The notes beneath the pieces were generated by a model. It did not search any database. It was not told the DNA's origin and saw only the letters and a program-made list of their open reading frames with translations. Both the position numbers and the translations under genes were made by a program. A DNA stretch of 64,000 nt from the NCBI RefSeq assembly GCF_000195275.1, contig NC_015385.1, forward strand, positions 2,372,501-2,436,500, written 5' to 3'. This DNA is from Treponema succinifaciens DSM 2489. Its GTDB lineage: Bacteria; Spirochaetota; Spirochaetia; Treponematales; Treponemataceae. Shown here piece after piece: positions 25,914 through 33,963 of the stretch (positions within the stretch are counted from its first letter, which is position 1; every line of letters begins with the position of its first letter).

Positions 25914-26120
25914 ATGGAAACAAATGAAATTACAAACGCACTTATAAAATTAAGCAATGAAGACGACACAAAAAATCTTGAAAACGTGCAGAAAATTCTT
26001 GACTACTACAGAAAATCAGACAATCCAAAAATTAAAGAACTGATTTATAAAGAATACAATCGATTTGCAGAAACTGTTAATAAAATAATAAAAAAAGAAC
26101 AGAAAAAAGGAGAGAATTAA
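25914..26120 (+). CDS. Small helical protein (68 residues)
   Basis: 68 residues, charged and predicted helical, with no signal or membrane segment. It starts after AAAGGAG. Its last codons (KKGEN) contain the GGAGA ribosome site of the next gene and its stop is 1 nt before that ATG. Function unknown; the position suggests a cytoplasmic partner of the secreted protein downstream. Confidence 0.6.
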   Translation: METNEITNALIKLSNEDDTKNLENVQKILDYYRKSDNPKIKELIYKEYNRFAETVNKIIKKEQKKGEN

Positions 26121-26121
26121 A

Positions 26122-26562
26122 ATGAAAAAAAGAAGCCTTATTATAGCAATTTTGTTTTGTATTTTTTCGCATATTTATGCGGAAGGGTATGTTGGATCTA
26201 CTTATTTCGCCAATATCGGAAAAGCCACTGCTTGCATAAGATTCTGTTATTCTCCAACAATTAAACAGCCATATGAAGAAATAAATAAATTTGCTCAATT
26301 TTACATTGAAGATTATCGTAAAATAGCTGAGAACCACCCTGAACTGATTTATGTCAATACTACTGTATGCCAAAAACAATCTGGAACTATCTATGTTATA
26401 GCAAAATACGATACAAAAAAAGGAATAGAAGTTTCAGCAATTATTGACTCAAAAGATAGTGAAAGAAATATATTAACTGGTAAAACTTATGATGATCCTT
26501 ATGTTGCGCAATATGAATATGACCGTTTATGCCAACAATACATAGATATGCTTTTTAACTAA
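26122..26562 (+). CDS. Secreted hypothetical protein
   Basis: 146 residues with a cleavable signal peptide (core IIAILFCIFSHIYA) almost identical to that of the 19037 protein although the mature parts differ. The mature part has a few Cys and Tyr-rich segments (TACIRFCYSPTIKQPYEEI, YDRLCQQYIDMLF). No family recognised. Confidence 0.65.
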   Translation: MKKRSLIIAILFCIFSHIYAEGYVGSTYFANIGKATACIRFCYSPTIKQPYEEINKFAQFYIEDYRKIAENHPELIYVNTTVCQKQSGTIYVIAKYDTKKGIEVSAIIDSKDSERNILTGKTYDDPYVAQYEYDRLCQQYIDMLFN

Positions 26563-26592
26563 ATATCAAAAAAATAATAGGAGCAGAAATTT

Positions 26593-26979
26593 ATGGCAGA
26601 CAACAAAGCTTTTATTTTTAAAAGCCTTGAGGCATTAGAAGCACACGGAAAAATAAAAGAGATTCATTGGCTTTCAGAATCATATTTTTGTGAAGAAAAG
26701 TTTAAGATTTCATGGAAAGATGAAATAGGAAAAACACTTCCTGTTCTAAAAGTACTGTATCCACAACTAGACAAAGAAACTGAGAGAAAATCAAAAACTG
26801 ACAAGGACGTGTATTATAAAGATAAAATCGTCCTAGACGGCATACCTTTTCTTGTATTTGACAAATGGTTTGATGATAGTCAAACTCAATTTTTAGAATG
26901 GTTAAAAAGTGTTTTGGGAAATAACTTTTCTGAACTTTCCGAAATAGAAAATTCATTAAAATCAAAAGGAGAGAATTAA
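26593..26979 (+). CDS. Hypothetical cytoplasmic protein
   Basis: 128 residues, no signal or membrane segment, mixed alpha/beta (EIHWLSESYFCEEKFKISWKD, IVLDGIPFLVFDKWF). Like the gene at 25914 its C-terminus (SKGEN) carries the ribosome site of the following secreted-protein gene. Function unknown. Confidence 0.6.
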   Translation: MADNKAFIFKSLEALEAHGKIKEIHWLSESYFCEEKFKISWKDEIGKTLPVLKVLYPQLDKETERKSKTDKDVYYKDKIVLDGIPFLVFDKWFDDSQTQFLEWLKSVLGNNFSELSEIENSLKSKGEN

Positions 26980-26980
26980 A

Positions 26981-27481
26981 ATGAAAAAGAAAAGTCTTGT
27001 TGCATTTATTGTATTTATGTTTTTTGCAGTAACTGGCATTTTTGCAGAAGAAGGACCAATAAAAAAACATGGGTGGTATTGGCCGAATGGAATAACTCTT
27101 AAAGGACAATTATTTTTTGACATCGCAAATTCATACAAAGAACAGGATGGCTGGGCATTAGTTGATGGCAGAAAACTTCATTACTGGCTCTATGATTCTT
27201 ATACATACCATGATGGGAACGACAGAAATATTTTTAATAAATATATTCCTTTTTGGGTTGAAAGCATGGGATATGTAATTGATTTTGACAATATAAAAAA
27301 ATACAACCCAAGTCAAAAAGTTGCTTCCTCTGTAAAAGCTCTGATGAACCAGCGCAACTGCGATGTAAGTGTTGCCCTTGTAACAGACGATTGGCGTGCT
27401 GGCAATCATTATGTAGTTATAAACAGCTATAGCAGAGCCAAGCAAATTTATATCACAACAATTATGCCTCTTATTCAGTAA
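26981..27481 (+). CDS. Secreted hypothetical protein
   Basis: 166 residues with a signal peptide (core LVAFIVFMFFAVTGIFA). The C-terminal part CDVSVALVTDDWRAGNHYVVINSYS resembles the His-bearing strand of papain-like (C39-type) folds, but no matching catalytic Cys is seen upstream, so enzymatic activity is doubtful. Family otherwise not recognised. Confidence 0.6.
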   Translation: MKKKSLVAFIVFMFFAVTGIFAEEGPIKKHGWYWPNGITLKGQLFFDIANSYKEQDGWALVDGRKLHYWLYDSYTYHDGNDRNIFNKYIPFWVESMGYVIDFDNIKKYNPSQKVASSVKALMNQRNCDVSVALVTDDWRAGNHYVVINSYSRAKQIYITTIMPLIQ

Positions 27482-27513
27482 TCAAAAATAATCTATAAAA
27501 ACAGGAGATTTTT

Positions 27514-28305
27514 ATGAAACACACAAAATTTATTCTTGCGGCAGTTTTAGCATTAGCTACAATTGTTCCACTTTCGGCACAAAATAATATGATTCTAGTG
27601 AAAGGCGGCACATTCCAGATGGGAAGCAATTCTGAAGAAGATGCCCCAGTACACACAGTTACCGTAAGTGATTTTTACATGAGTCAAACTAAAATCACAC
27701 TTTATGAATGGATGAGCACAACTGGTGCATATCCAATAGGATATTATAGAGAAGAAATTCCACAAAGCCAGTGGAAGATAACAGCTGCAGGAAACATCAG
27801 CTGGTATGATGCAATAGTGTATTGTAATTTTCGGAGCATAGAAGAAGGTCTTACGCCTTGCTATGCCTCTAACGGTTCAAAAGATAATATCAATAATGCA
27901 GAAAAACTCCGCGCAGAATATCCAAATATTACTTGCGACTGGAATGCAAACGGCTACCGCTTGCCAACAGAAGCAGAGTGGGAATACGCAGCCCGGAATG
28001 AAATAAGAATTTCTGATTTTAACAAAGGAAATCATGAGTGGTGCTGGGACTTGTATTCTAGCGATTATTATAACAAAAGCAAAAATTCAAAAGACCCGCA
28101 TGGATCAGATTACGGAGAAATGTCTTCTTGGGGAAAAATGTATTTTGACAGAATACTTAGAGGAGGATTAGATGATATGCAATTAGACTTAGGAAATAAG
28201 ATTCCAACACCTATATACAAAAGACTCAAATGGGAACCAAAGTATTATGACACAGCACTTGGTCCTTACCCACTCTCTTTCCGTGTAGTAAGGAATGCAA
28301 AATAA
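27514..28305 (+). CDS. Secreted SUMF1/formylglycine-generating-enzyme-like protein
   Basis: 263 residues: signal peptide (cut near LSA-QN), then a sulfatase-modifying-factor fold with MILVKGGTFQMGS at the start, ISWYDAIVYCN in the middle, YRLPTEAEWEYAARN, and a C-terminal SFRVVRNAK. Such domains are often used as binding modules rather than enzymes, and spirochaetes carry many. The paired catalytic Cys of true formylglycine enzymes is not evident. Last gene of the second cluster. Confidence 0.85.
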   Translation: MKHTKFILAAVLALATIVPLSAQNNMILVKGGTFQMGSNSEEDAPVHTVTVSDFYMSQTKITLYEWMSTTGAYPIGYYREEIPQSQWKITAAGNISWYDAIVYCNFRSIEEGLTPCYASNGSKDNINNAEKLRAEYPNITCDWNANGYRLPTEAEWEYAARNEIRISDFNKGNHEWCWDLYSSDYYNKSKNSKDPHGSDYGEMSSWGKMYFDRILRGGLDDMQLDLGNKIPTPIYKRLKWEPKYYDTALGPYPLSFRVVRNAK

Positions 28306-28323
28306 GGTTGCAAACAGCAAAGG

Positions 28324-28421
28324 CAACTTCGCAAGCCGCTTGGAAATTTCTAAAGTCGCAACTTCAAGTTGATTTTTTTTCAGAAACGCAATAGGCTCTA
28401 GTTCCGAAAATATCGTTAAAC
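28324..28421 (-). pseudogene. 3' remnant of an XRE regulator gene (repeat copy B)
   Basis: 98-nt block nearly identical to copy A (22912-23009). Read leftward it encodes the XRE tail VATLEISKRLAKL. No HTH remains. Confidence 0.75.
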
Positions 28422-28439
28422 CATTACATGGAGAAAAAA

Positions 28440-28904
28440 ATGGACAAGAGCTTTATCGTAAATGCGCTTAGGAAAAATGGCGTTCAAGAAGGAATGTGCC
28501 TTGAAGTTCACAGCAGCCTTAAAAGTTTTGGTTATGTTGAAGGCGGAGCTGAAACTGTAATCAGCGCGATCAAGGAAAGTGTCGGTTCAGAAGGCACAAT
28601 TTTTATGCCGGCACTAAGGCTCAGCCCTGCCCTTACGCTCACGGACGAAGACAAAAAACTTGGAATAACCTGCAAAATAAAAATCCTTCCCGACGACAGA
28701 AAAAAAAGCGCAATGGGAATTATCGCCAACACTTTCAGGCTGCAAAACGGAACTCTTACAGGAAGCGGAATCATGCAGATTTCAGGCTGGGGAAAACACG
28801 CGCAGGAAGCTGTAACTGGCGGACTTAACTTTGCCATTCACAACGGAGGCAAGGCACTACTTTTGGGCGTGGACATTTATAAACTTACCGCAATGCATTA
28901 TTAG
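28440..28904 (+). pseudogene. Truncated AAC(3)-family N-acetyltransferase
   Basis: 154 residues, where the family usually has about 260-280. The N-terminal half matches antibiotic/aminoglycoside 3-N-acetyltransferases (LEVHSSLKSFGYVEGGAETVI, GTIFMPAL) up to LLLGVDIYKLTAMHY, and stops at the conserved His. The downstream bases do not continue the family in any frame and appear to belong to a leftward gene remnant. Probably inactive. Confidence 0.7.
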
Positions 28905-29084
28905 GAAGCGTTGTACCCGCCCTGTTTCATGCTTTTTGAAGGATAGACTTCATATTTCCAGTCGTAGGGCGAGCCGAAAGTTTTTTCGTCACAAAAAAAA
29001 CTGCCGCTTCATCGCATAAACCTGCAATTTGCTCCAGATGGTTGTACTCAACTTTCACTTGAAATAGTTTGGGGGTTCTGAACA
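28901..29084 (-). pseudogene. Leftward gene remnant with a one-base frameshift
   Basis: Reading leftward, PKLFQVKVEYNHLEQIAG then LCDEAAVFF continues, after adding one T in a T8 run near 28995, into CDEKTFGSPYDWKYEVYPSK and a stop at 28901. The uninterrupted sense after one indel suggests a recent disabling mutation or a homopolymer base-calling error. Family not recognised; no start was found. Confidence 0.35.
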
Positions 29085-29147
29085 ACCTTAATCTTTCTTA
29101 TCACACAAAATCTTCACAACTTGTAAATTCACTTACGCTTTTATTTT

Positions 29148-29576
29148 TTATTCAAACCAATTTTCAACACAAAGCGAAAAATGCTCCCTAATAGGTTCAT
29201 AATCTTTTATATTCCGAGTCACAAGAATCAAGTTGTTCGACATTGCAATAGAGGCAATTTGAGTATCAATAACAGGAGTTGGAGTTCCAGCAGCAATCAT
29301 CTTTGCCGCAATATGAGAATTCAAGGACGCGGCAGATTCATCATAAGAAAGAACACTGAAATTCGAGTGTACAAAATTTTCAATCGCATCAAAAACCAAA
29401 TCTTTTCTTTTTCCATGCGGCAACATATCCACACCTTTCAGCAATTCAAACCAGACCGGAGCACATATCGCAGAAAAGCTAGCCTGCATTTCAATTTTTG
29501 ACAAAACTTTTTCATTTCCAAACGGTTTTGCAAATTCAGAAACAATATTTGTATCAAGCAAATAGACTAGCCCCAT
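29148..29576 (-). CDS. vapC: VapC-type PIN-domain ribonuclease toxin
   Basis: 142 residues. Acidic PIN active-site residues: Asp near residue 8 (LLDTNIVSEF), Glu in WFELLKG, Asp in VIDTQIASIA, and the late TRNIKDYEPI motif. VapC toxins cleave tRNA or rRNA. The start lies within the end of the antitoxin gene (10-nt overlap). Confidence 0.9.
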   Translation of the reverse strand: MGLVYLLDTNIVSEFAKPFGNEKVLSKIEMQASFSAICAPVWFELLKGVDMLPHGKRKDLVFDAIENFVHSNFSVLSYDESAASLNSHIAAKMIAAGTPTPVIDTQIASIAMSNNLILVTRNIKDYEPIREHFSLCVENWFE

Positions 29577-29878
29577 GAATTTTCCCTCCCAAAATCAAGG
29601 CGTTCCGCATTTCTATTTTCTTCAAGAATTCTATTATATTCTTCACCGGCCTCCGCCAACACCAAAAGCTCATCCTTGCTTAATCCCGCCCGCCATTTGC
29701 GCAGCTCCTCCACAGGATTCTTTTTTACAGAGTTTTTGTAGTTCTCATCAAAATCTTTTTTGCTGATTATCACCGCCGAAACCGTTCCGTGCTTTGTTAT
29801 CTCAACGATTTCTCCATTTTCAGCGTACGTTATGTATTCGCTTAGCCTTGCCTTCACATCATAAAGCGGAGCAGTCAT
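29567..29878 (-). CDS. vapB: Phd/YefM-type antitoxin of the VapC pair
   Basis: 103 residues. N-terminal Phd fold YDVKARLSEYITYAENGEIVEITKHGTVSAVIIS; the C-terminal Lys/Glu helix probably wraps the toxin. GGGAGG ribosome site. Its promoter is covered by three tandem 11-bp repeats, consistent with cooperative autorepression. Confidence 0.88.
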   Translation of the reverse strand: MTAPLYDVKARLSEYITYAENGEIVEITKHGTVSAVIISKKDFDENYKNSVKKNPVEELRKWRAGLSKDELLVLAEAGEEYNRILEENRNAERLDFGRENSWG

Positions 29879-29911
29879 CGCGCCTCCCGTATCAGATTTT
29901 TCCGACCATCA

Positions 29912-29950
29912 TATAGTCATATTATAGTCATATTATAGTCATATCGTCAA
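29912..29950 (-). promoter_or_regulatory. vapBC promoter and triple 11-bp operator
   Basis: TATAGTCATAT is repeated three times with period 11 (29912-29922, 29923-29933, 29934-29944). Read leftward, TTGACG (29950-29945), an 18-nt spacer and TATAAT (29926-29921) sit on the repeats, so a protein bound to them would occlude the promoter. Confidence 0.8.
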
Positions 29951-30128
29951 GTTTAAAATAAAAATCCGGAGGTTACCTTCGCTTCGCAAGGCTCGCTCAG
30001 GTCGCTACGTTCCGGGTTCAGTTCATTCCGCTATGCGCTATCCCTAACGCAGAAAGTAGCCTCTGTATTTGGTAAGCAGCTTAGAATTGCGATGCTGTAA
30101 AATTTGACTTTATTTAAAAATGACGATA

Positions 30129-30168
30129 CGCTTGAAATAATCTATAAATTATTTCAAGCGTATTCATA
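30129..30168. terminator. Strong hairpin with flanking T-run
   Basis: CGCTTGAAATAAT and its exact inverse enclose a 6-nt loop, followed shortly by a T-run on the + strand. The rest of 29951-30128 holds no gene; it includes a GC-richer stretch (about 29980-30075) that looks like a remnant. Confidence 0.6.
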
Positions 30169-30178
30169 TTTTTTTCCA

Positions 30179-30310
30179 TCAAAACAAAACAGAAATTACA
30201 TCAACTATAACTTCTGACCCAGATAAAGTTCCATCTTGTGCAGCTGTTTTGAAGTAGCAGCCCTCCCAAAAGGCGCACTTGTTGAAATTGAAGCCGTAGC
30301 TGTTGTAGAG
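30179..30310 (-). pseudogene. Leftward coding remnant
   Basis: A fragment reading LLYNSYGFNFNKCAFWEGCY then FKTAAQDGTLSGSEVIVDVI before a stop at 30179. The composition looks like real protein but there is no start or upstream coding sequence. The remaining bases to 30379 show nothing else. Confidence 0.3.
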
Positions 30311-30379
30311 TAGTTATAATGCGGATAATTATTATCCGCTTACAACCATTATGAATTTTTAGAAAAAAACGCGTTTATT

Positions 30380-30904
30380 TTACTTCTTTCCCTGCTTTCC
30401 GAGAATCGGTTTTAATGAATCCCAGAGAATATCTTCACATTTCTGCATTTTATTATTTATATCTGATGCATCGTTTTTATTAATTTCAAGAATCTGAAAA
30501 GTAATGTTTTGCTCTATCTGTTTTGCCCATTCAGACAGGTGAAGGGCATAAGTTTTGGGATGACTTTCTGTAAAATGTTCAGCCAAACGAGAAAGAAGTT
30601 TTCTGGAACTTCCCACATACAAACATTTCTTTGACTCCATTTTTATATTCAGATTTTGATTATTAAAGCGCGGCAAAAAAACTGATTTGCTTTTTTTTAT
30701 TTCATTATATTCTTTTTCACTGTATGGAAAATCAGTGTTACTCAAATAGAAAATATATATTCCGCAATCAGATTCGTGCACTGCTTTATATTTTTCTAAT
30801 GAATCAAAAGTACCTTTGTCTTTAATAGAATCTAGAAAATCTTTTTGTATGTCTTCAAGAATTGAGATTTCTCTCTCTATTCCAGTTAAAATTTTCTCCT
30901 TCAT
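30380..30904 (-). CDS. GIY-YIG-domain protein
   Basis: 174 residues. The GIY-YIG nuclease core appears as CGIYIFYL and CLYVGSSRKLLSRLAEHF, separated by an unusually long ~50-residue insert, with the catalytic Arg candidate in SSRKLLSRL and a late Glu (QKCEDILW). N-terminal ~45 residues are helical. Stand-alone GIY-YIG proteins occur as restriction-like or repair nucleases. GGAGAA ribosome site. Confidence 0.75.
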   Translation of the reverse strand: MKEKILTGIEREISILEDIQKDFLDSIKDKGTFDSLEKYKAVHESDCGIYIFYLSNTDFPYSEKEYNEIKKSKSVFLPRFNNQNLNIKMESKKCLYVGSSRKLLSRLAEHFTESHPKTYALHLSEWAKQIEQNITFQILEINKNDASDINNKMQKCEDILWDSLKPILGKQGKK

Positions 30905-30921
30905 AAAATTTTAACCTTTAT

Positions 30922-31394
30922 TTAATTAGAATTCTGATGATATTCATCAATACTAATAACATTATAATTAAAAATTTGAATTACAATATCTTCATTTCCA
31001 AGAGTTACTGACCTAAGACGTTTAGAACTGTCAGTAGACACCCCTATATGAGCATTATAATAACCTAAATATGGTTCAATAACATAATTTGAATTGTCAG
31101 TTTCAGTCTTTGATATTTCACCTATCGATTCATCCTCTAGATTTACATTTGCATAAAGAACCCACGGAAGTTGAACTTCAGTTCCTTCTTCAAGATTTTT
31201 AAAGTCAGGTAAAGTGTTTAAAAATCTTATAGTTTCATCAAACACCAAATAATACGTATCAATACTGCTTACGTTATGCTTAAAATAATCGAATGTTTAC
31301 TTGGTTCACTTGTAGGATTTGAATCATCACTTGCAGAATTTGCACAAGAGAAAAGCACAAAAGTCATCGCCAAAATAATTAAAATCTTCTTCAT
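30922..31394 (-). pseudogene. Frameshifted lipoprotein gene
   Basis: A good start at 31394 (AAAGGAGAT ribosome site) encodes a lipoprotein signal with lipobox LFSC and SASDDSNPTSEPS, then ends after a few codons in the wrong frame. The other frame continues FDYFKHNVSSIDTYYLVFDE through 108 more residues to 30922. One indel near 31280-31300 splits a gene of about 155 codons. Family not recognised. Confidence 0.6.
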
Positions 31395-31440
31395 TTTTTA
31401 TCTCCTTTGATTTTTATCAATTTTCATTGATTTCTAAATG

Positions 31441-31540
31441 CCATCATTCTACATCAAGAGGTCAAAATTCCTTTGAGACTCTTTCCTAAAATTCTTGGGA
31501 AAATTTCCCAAACAAAAAACGGGACTTTTGATGTATACTT
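31441..31540 (+). repeat. Direct repeat copy 1 carrying palindrome and promoter
   Basis: A ~100-bp block, nearly identical over its last ~77 bp to 32161-32259. It carries the perfect palindrome TTGGGAAAATTTCCCAA (31495-31511) followed by TGTATACTT. A 44-codon, Phe-rich, signal-like frame starts at 31571 and runs into the convergent gene, so this promoter may now read into nothing or into antisense. Confidence 0.7.
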
Positions 31541-31619
31541 GATAATAAATACACAAAAGGTGTTTTTTTTATGAAAAAATTTTGCATTTTTTTGTTTTTT
31601 TTAAACAATTTACTATTCA

Positions 31620-32126
31620 TCAGTATAGTTTTTTTCTTTTCCAATGGACTATTTCCCATTCAGCAAGAGATTGACTGCCTGCTTTTTTTCTTATTTTATC
31701 AATAATACTTTTATATTCATTCTTATCTTCTATCTGAGTCCAGTTACAGCCTTTAATCCCTGCATTTTCAAGATTGATTCTGTCTATTGGAAGATGCGGC
31801 GGTTCTTCAATAAAACCTACGCACCAATAATATTTGCACATCATATTCAGAAGTTTCTGACAGGTGCCGAAATTCAATCTATTTCCCAGTTCTATGCTTT
31901 TTTCCTGAAGTTCTGCAATATTCTTGATATGCTCTTCTTCTGTTACTTTCCTTTCGCCATAAACTTTTGATAGCTTGTCTTCCAGAAATTCTTTTATGTT
32001 TTTTCTAAAATTACCTTTTGCTTTATCTGTAGTGTTTTTATTCCAAACTAAATTATGCTCTGTTGCGGCATTCCACGAGAAAATAAAAAATTCAGTTTTA
32101 AGAAATTGCTCTTTTGAATTGCTCAT
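31620..32126 (-). CDS. Hypothetical protein
   Basis: 168 residues, no signal or membrane segment. Contains FRKNIKEFLEDKLSKVYG, then KLLNMMCKYYWCVGFIEEPPHLPIDRINLENAG, then a helical C-terminus with SQSLAEWEIVHWKRKKLY. Looks like a complete small helical protein; the His-Leu-Pro-Ile-Asp-Arg segment is reminiscent of nuclease-associated proteins but I cannot place it. Divergent from the sensor kinase across repeat copy 2. Confidence 0.6.
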   Translation of the reverse strand: MSNSKEQFLKTEFFIFSWNAATEHNLVWNKNTTDKAKGNFRKNIKEFLEDKLSKVYGERKVTEEEHIKNIAELQEKSIELGNRLNFGTCQKLLNMMCKYYWCVGFIEEPPHLPIDRINLENAGIKGCNWTQIEDKNEYKSIIDKIRKKAGSQSLAEWEIVHWKRKKLY

Positions 32127-32160
32127 TGATATAAAATCTCCTGTTTTCAGTATTTTGACA

Positions 32161-32259
32161 CCTTCATTCTAGCGCATCAGCTGAAAATTCCTTTGGGACT
32201 CTTTCCTAAAATTCTTGGGAAAATTTCCCAAACAAAAACGGGACTTTTGATGTATACTT
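32161..32259 (+). promoter_or_regulatory. Direct repeat copy 2: palindromic operator and promoter of the sensor kinase
   Basis: Second copy of the 31441 repeat. The palindrome TTGGGAAAATTTCCCAA lies at 32215-32231, just upstream of a TATACT -10 box (32253-32258) that ends 6 nt before the kinase ATG. A dimeric regulator bound here would cover the -35 region. Confidence 0.65.
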
Positions 32260-32264
32260 GGCGC

Positions 32265-33317
32265 ATGAGCAAAAGTGTTGCTTTAACATTGAAGCATGTT
32301 TTTAAAATTGAATTACTCATCATCTATGTGGCAATAATCAATTTTGGGTTTTCCATTTATTTTAAGACCTACTCAAACAAAAAGATTTCGGAACTGGATT
32401 CTCAGATGCTCAAAGTCCAGCTGGAAGAAAACAGCGGCAATTTTAATCATGATGATTTGATAGAAAAACTCACTTACGATTACGCGCCTTTTACTTATTT
32501 TGATGAAGAATTAAAAACTGAACTTTCAGAGATTATTGAACTTCTGGAAACAAATCAGAGCACAATTGAGCCGATAATCACTTTTCAAAACAACATGCAC
32601 CAGACGCAGAACCGCCTGAACCTTGGCTACGACACACTTTTGTACTGCTCTCTCATCCTCATTATGATTGCAGTTTTTCTGATTGTAGAAAAATCCTTTA
32701 AAAACAGAATTGACCTTCACCGCCTTAAAGTTATGAGCGAAGAACAGTCTAAAATCAGCCGCAACCTTCACGACGGTGTTGCTCAGGATCTAGCCGCCCT
32801 CAAACTTTATCTTGAAAAGGAAGATATTTCAAAATCAAAGTTTTATGCTCAGCAGGCTTTTAACGAAGTGCGCTATATGATTGGAACCACTCACCTGAAC
32901 TTAAGTGAAACTTTTGAGGAAATCGTAAAAAAACTTGCGGTGACGCTTGAAGCAAACTACGGGATTTCCACCAAGGTCTTCATCGGTTCAACTAAAATTC
33001 AGCATTTAAGCGAAAATGTCCAAATTGAACTCGTCCGCATTTTGCAGGAAGCTCTTTCCAACATCAGCCGTCATGCAAATGCCAGTAACGTGGAAATCCG
33101 TTTTGTAGATGGAATCGACGACTTCCGCTTTATTATAAAAGATGATGGCAAAGGTTTTTCGGAAGAAGAAGTTGAACTTAAAAACAAGCAGAGCGCCAAA
33201 AAGCATTACGGCGTTTCTAACATAAAAGAGCGAGTGGAACTTTTGGGCGGCACTGTCAATTTTATAAGCGAGGGAGGAACAACAATTGCAATCACAATTA
33301 AAGATTCTGTTCGTTGA
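32265..33317 (+). CDS. NarL-type (HisKA_3) sensor histidine kinase
   Basis: 350 residues from ATG 32265; longer frames start inside the promoter. Two membrane helices (about residues 12-32 and 127-147) enclose a ~90-residue extracytoplasmic sensor. The phospho-acceptor His is in SRNLHDGVAQDLAALKL; ATPase boxes are EALSNISRHANASNVEI and DDGKGFS. It overlaps the response-regulator gene by 32 nt. Probably leaderless. Confidence 0.88.
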   Translation: MSKSVALTLKHVFKIELLIIYVAIINFGFSIYFKTYSNKKISELDSQMLKVQLEENSGNFNHDDLIEKLTYDYAPFTYFDEELKTELSEIIELLETNQSTIEPIITFQNNMHQTQNRLNLGYDTLLYCSLILIMIAVFLIVEKSFKNRIDLHRLKVMSEEQSKISRNLHDGVAQDLAALKLYLEKEDISKSKFYAQQAFNEVRYMIGTTHLNLSETFEEIVKKLAVTLEANYGISTKVFIGSTKIQHLSENVQIELVRILQEALSNISRHANASNVEIRFVDGIDDFRFIIKDDGKGFSEEEVELKNKQSAKKHYGVSNIKERVELLGGTVNFISEGGTTIAITIKDSVR

Positions 33318-33963
33318 TGATCATGTGGGCTTACGCGACGGCATGACGCAGATGCTTAAAAATAAAGATTCCTCTTTTGATTTTGTGTGCGCAAGTGATT
33401 ATGAAAGCGCACTGGAAACCTTAAAGGAAAACCGCGGCATCAAAATTGTCATTCTTGATTTGAACCTAGACGGCAGAAGCGGACTTGAATTGATTCCCGA
33501 ACTCAAAAAGCTTTCTCCCGACATTGCTATTTTGATTTACACCATGTTCAATGATGTGATTCATGTTGAAAATTCTCTTTTGAACGGAGTCTAGGGCTAC
33601 ATTACAAAAGACGCAACAATTGATGAACTTGCCTCTGCAATTACTACTGTTGCAAACGGCAATTCATATTTTAATAAGGCTGCAACTGAACTGATGCAAT
33701 CCCTCCTTGTAAAACATGGGCGCGAACACGACATCACAAATGATTTGAGCTACCTTTTTGATAACTACAAATCACTTTCCAAAAAAGAGCGTGAAGTTTT
33801 TATTCTTCTTTCGCAGGATATGCACGTTGCAGACATTGCAAAAAAGCTCGGTAAATCAGAAAAAACAGTCATTAATCAGCGAACCGAAGTCTATTCAAAA
33901 CTCGATATTAAAGACAGGCACGACCTTCTTGAAAAAGCAAAACTTCTGGGGCTTACAGTATGA
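33286..33963 (+). pseudogene. LuxR/NarL-type response regulator interrupted by an in-frame TAG
   Basis: The TTG start at 33286 has GGGAGG upstream. The receiver domain has DD at 11-12 and the phospho-acceptor Asp58 (IVILDLNLDG). Codon 103 (33592-33594) is TAG exactly where homologues read as in NGVxGYITKD; the same frame then continues GYITKDATIDELASA and a full LuxR HTH (LSKKEREVFILLSQDMHVADIA) to 33963. A single C-to-T change from CAG would explain it. Without readthrough the product lacks the DNA-binding domain. Confidence 0.8.

Noticed and set aside
28831-29019. 62-codon rightward ORF after AAC(3)
   Set aside because: Not similar to the AAC(3) C-terminus; the leftward reading of the same bases makes better protein sense.
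29912-29944. CRISPR-like array from the repeated 11-mers
   Set aside because: Repeats are directly abutting with no spacers and no cas genes; they fit a toxin-antitoxin operator.
29951-30128. Mobile element or IS end near the GC-richer stretch
   Set aside because: No transposase fragment and no terminal inverted repeats could be found.
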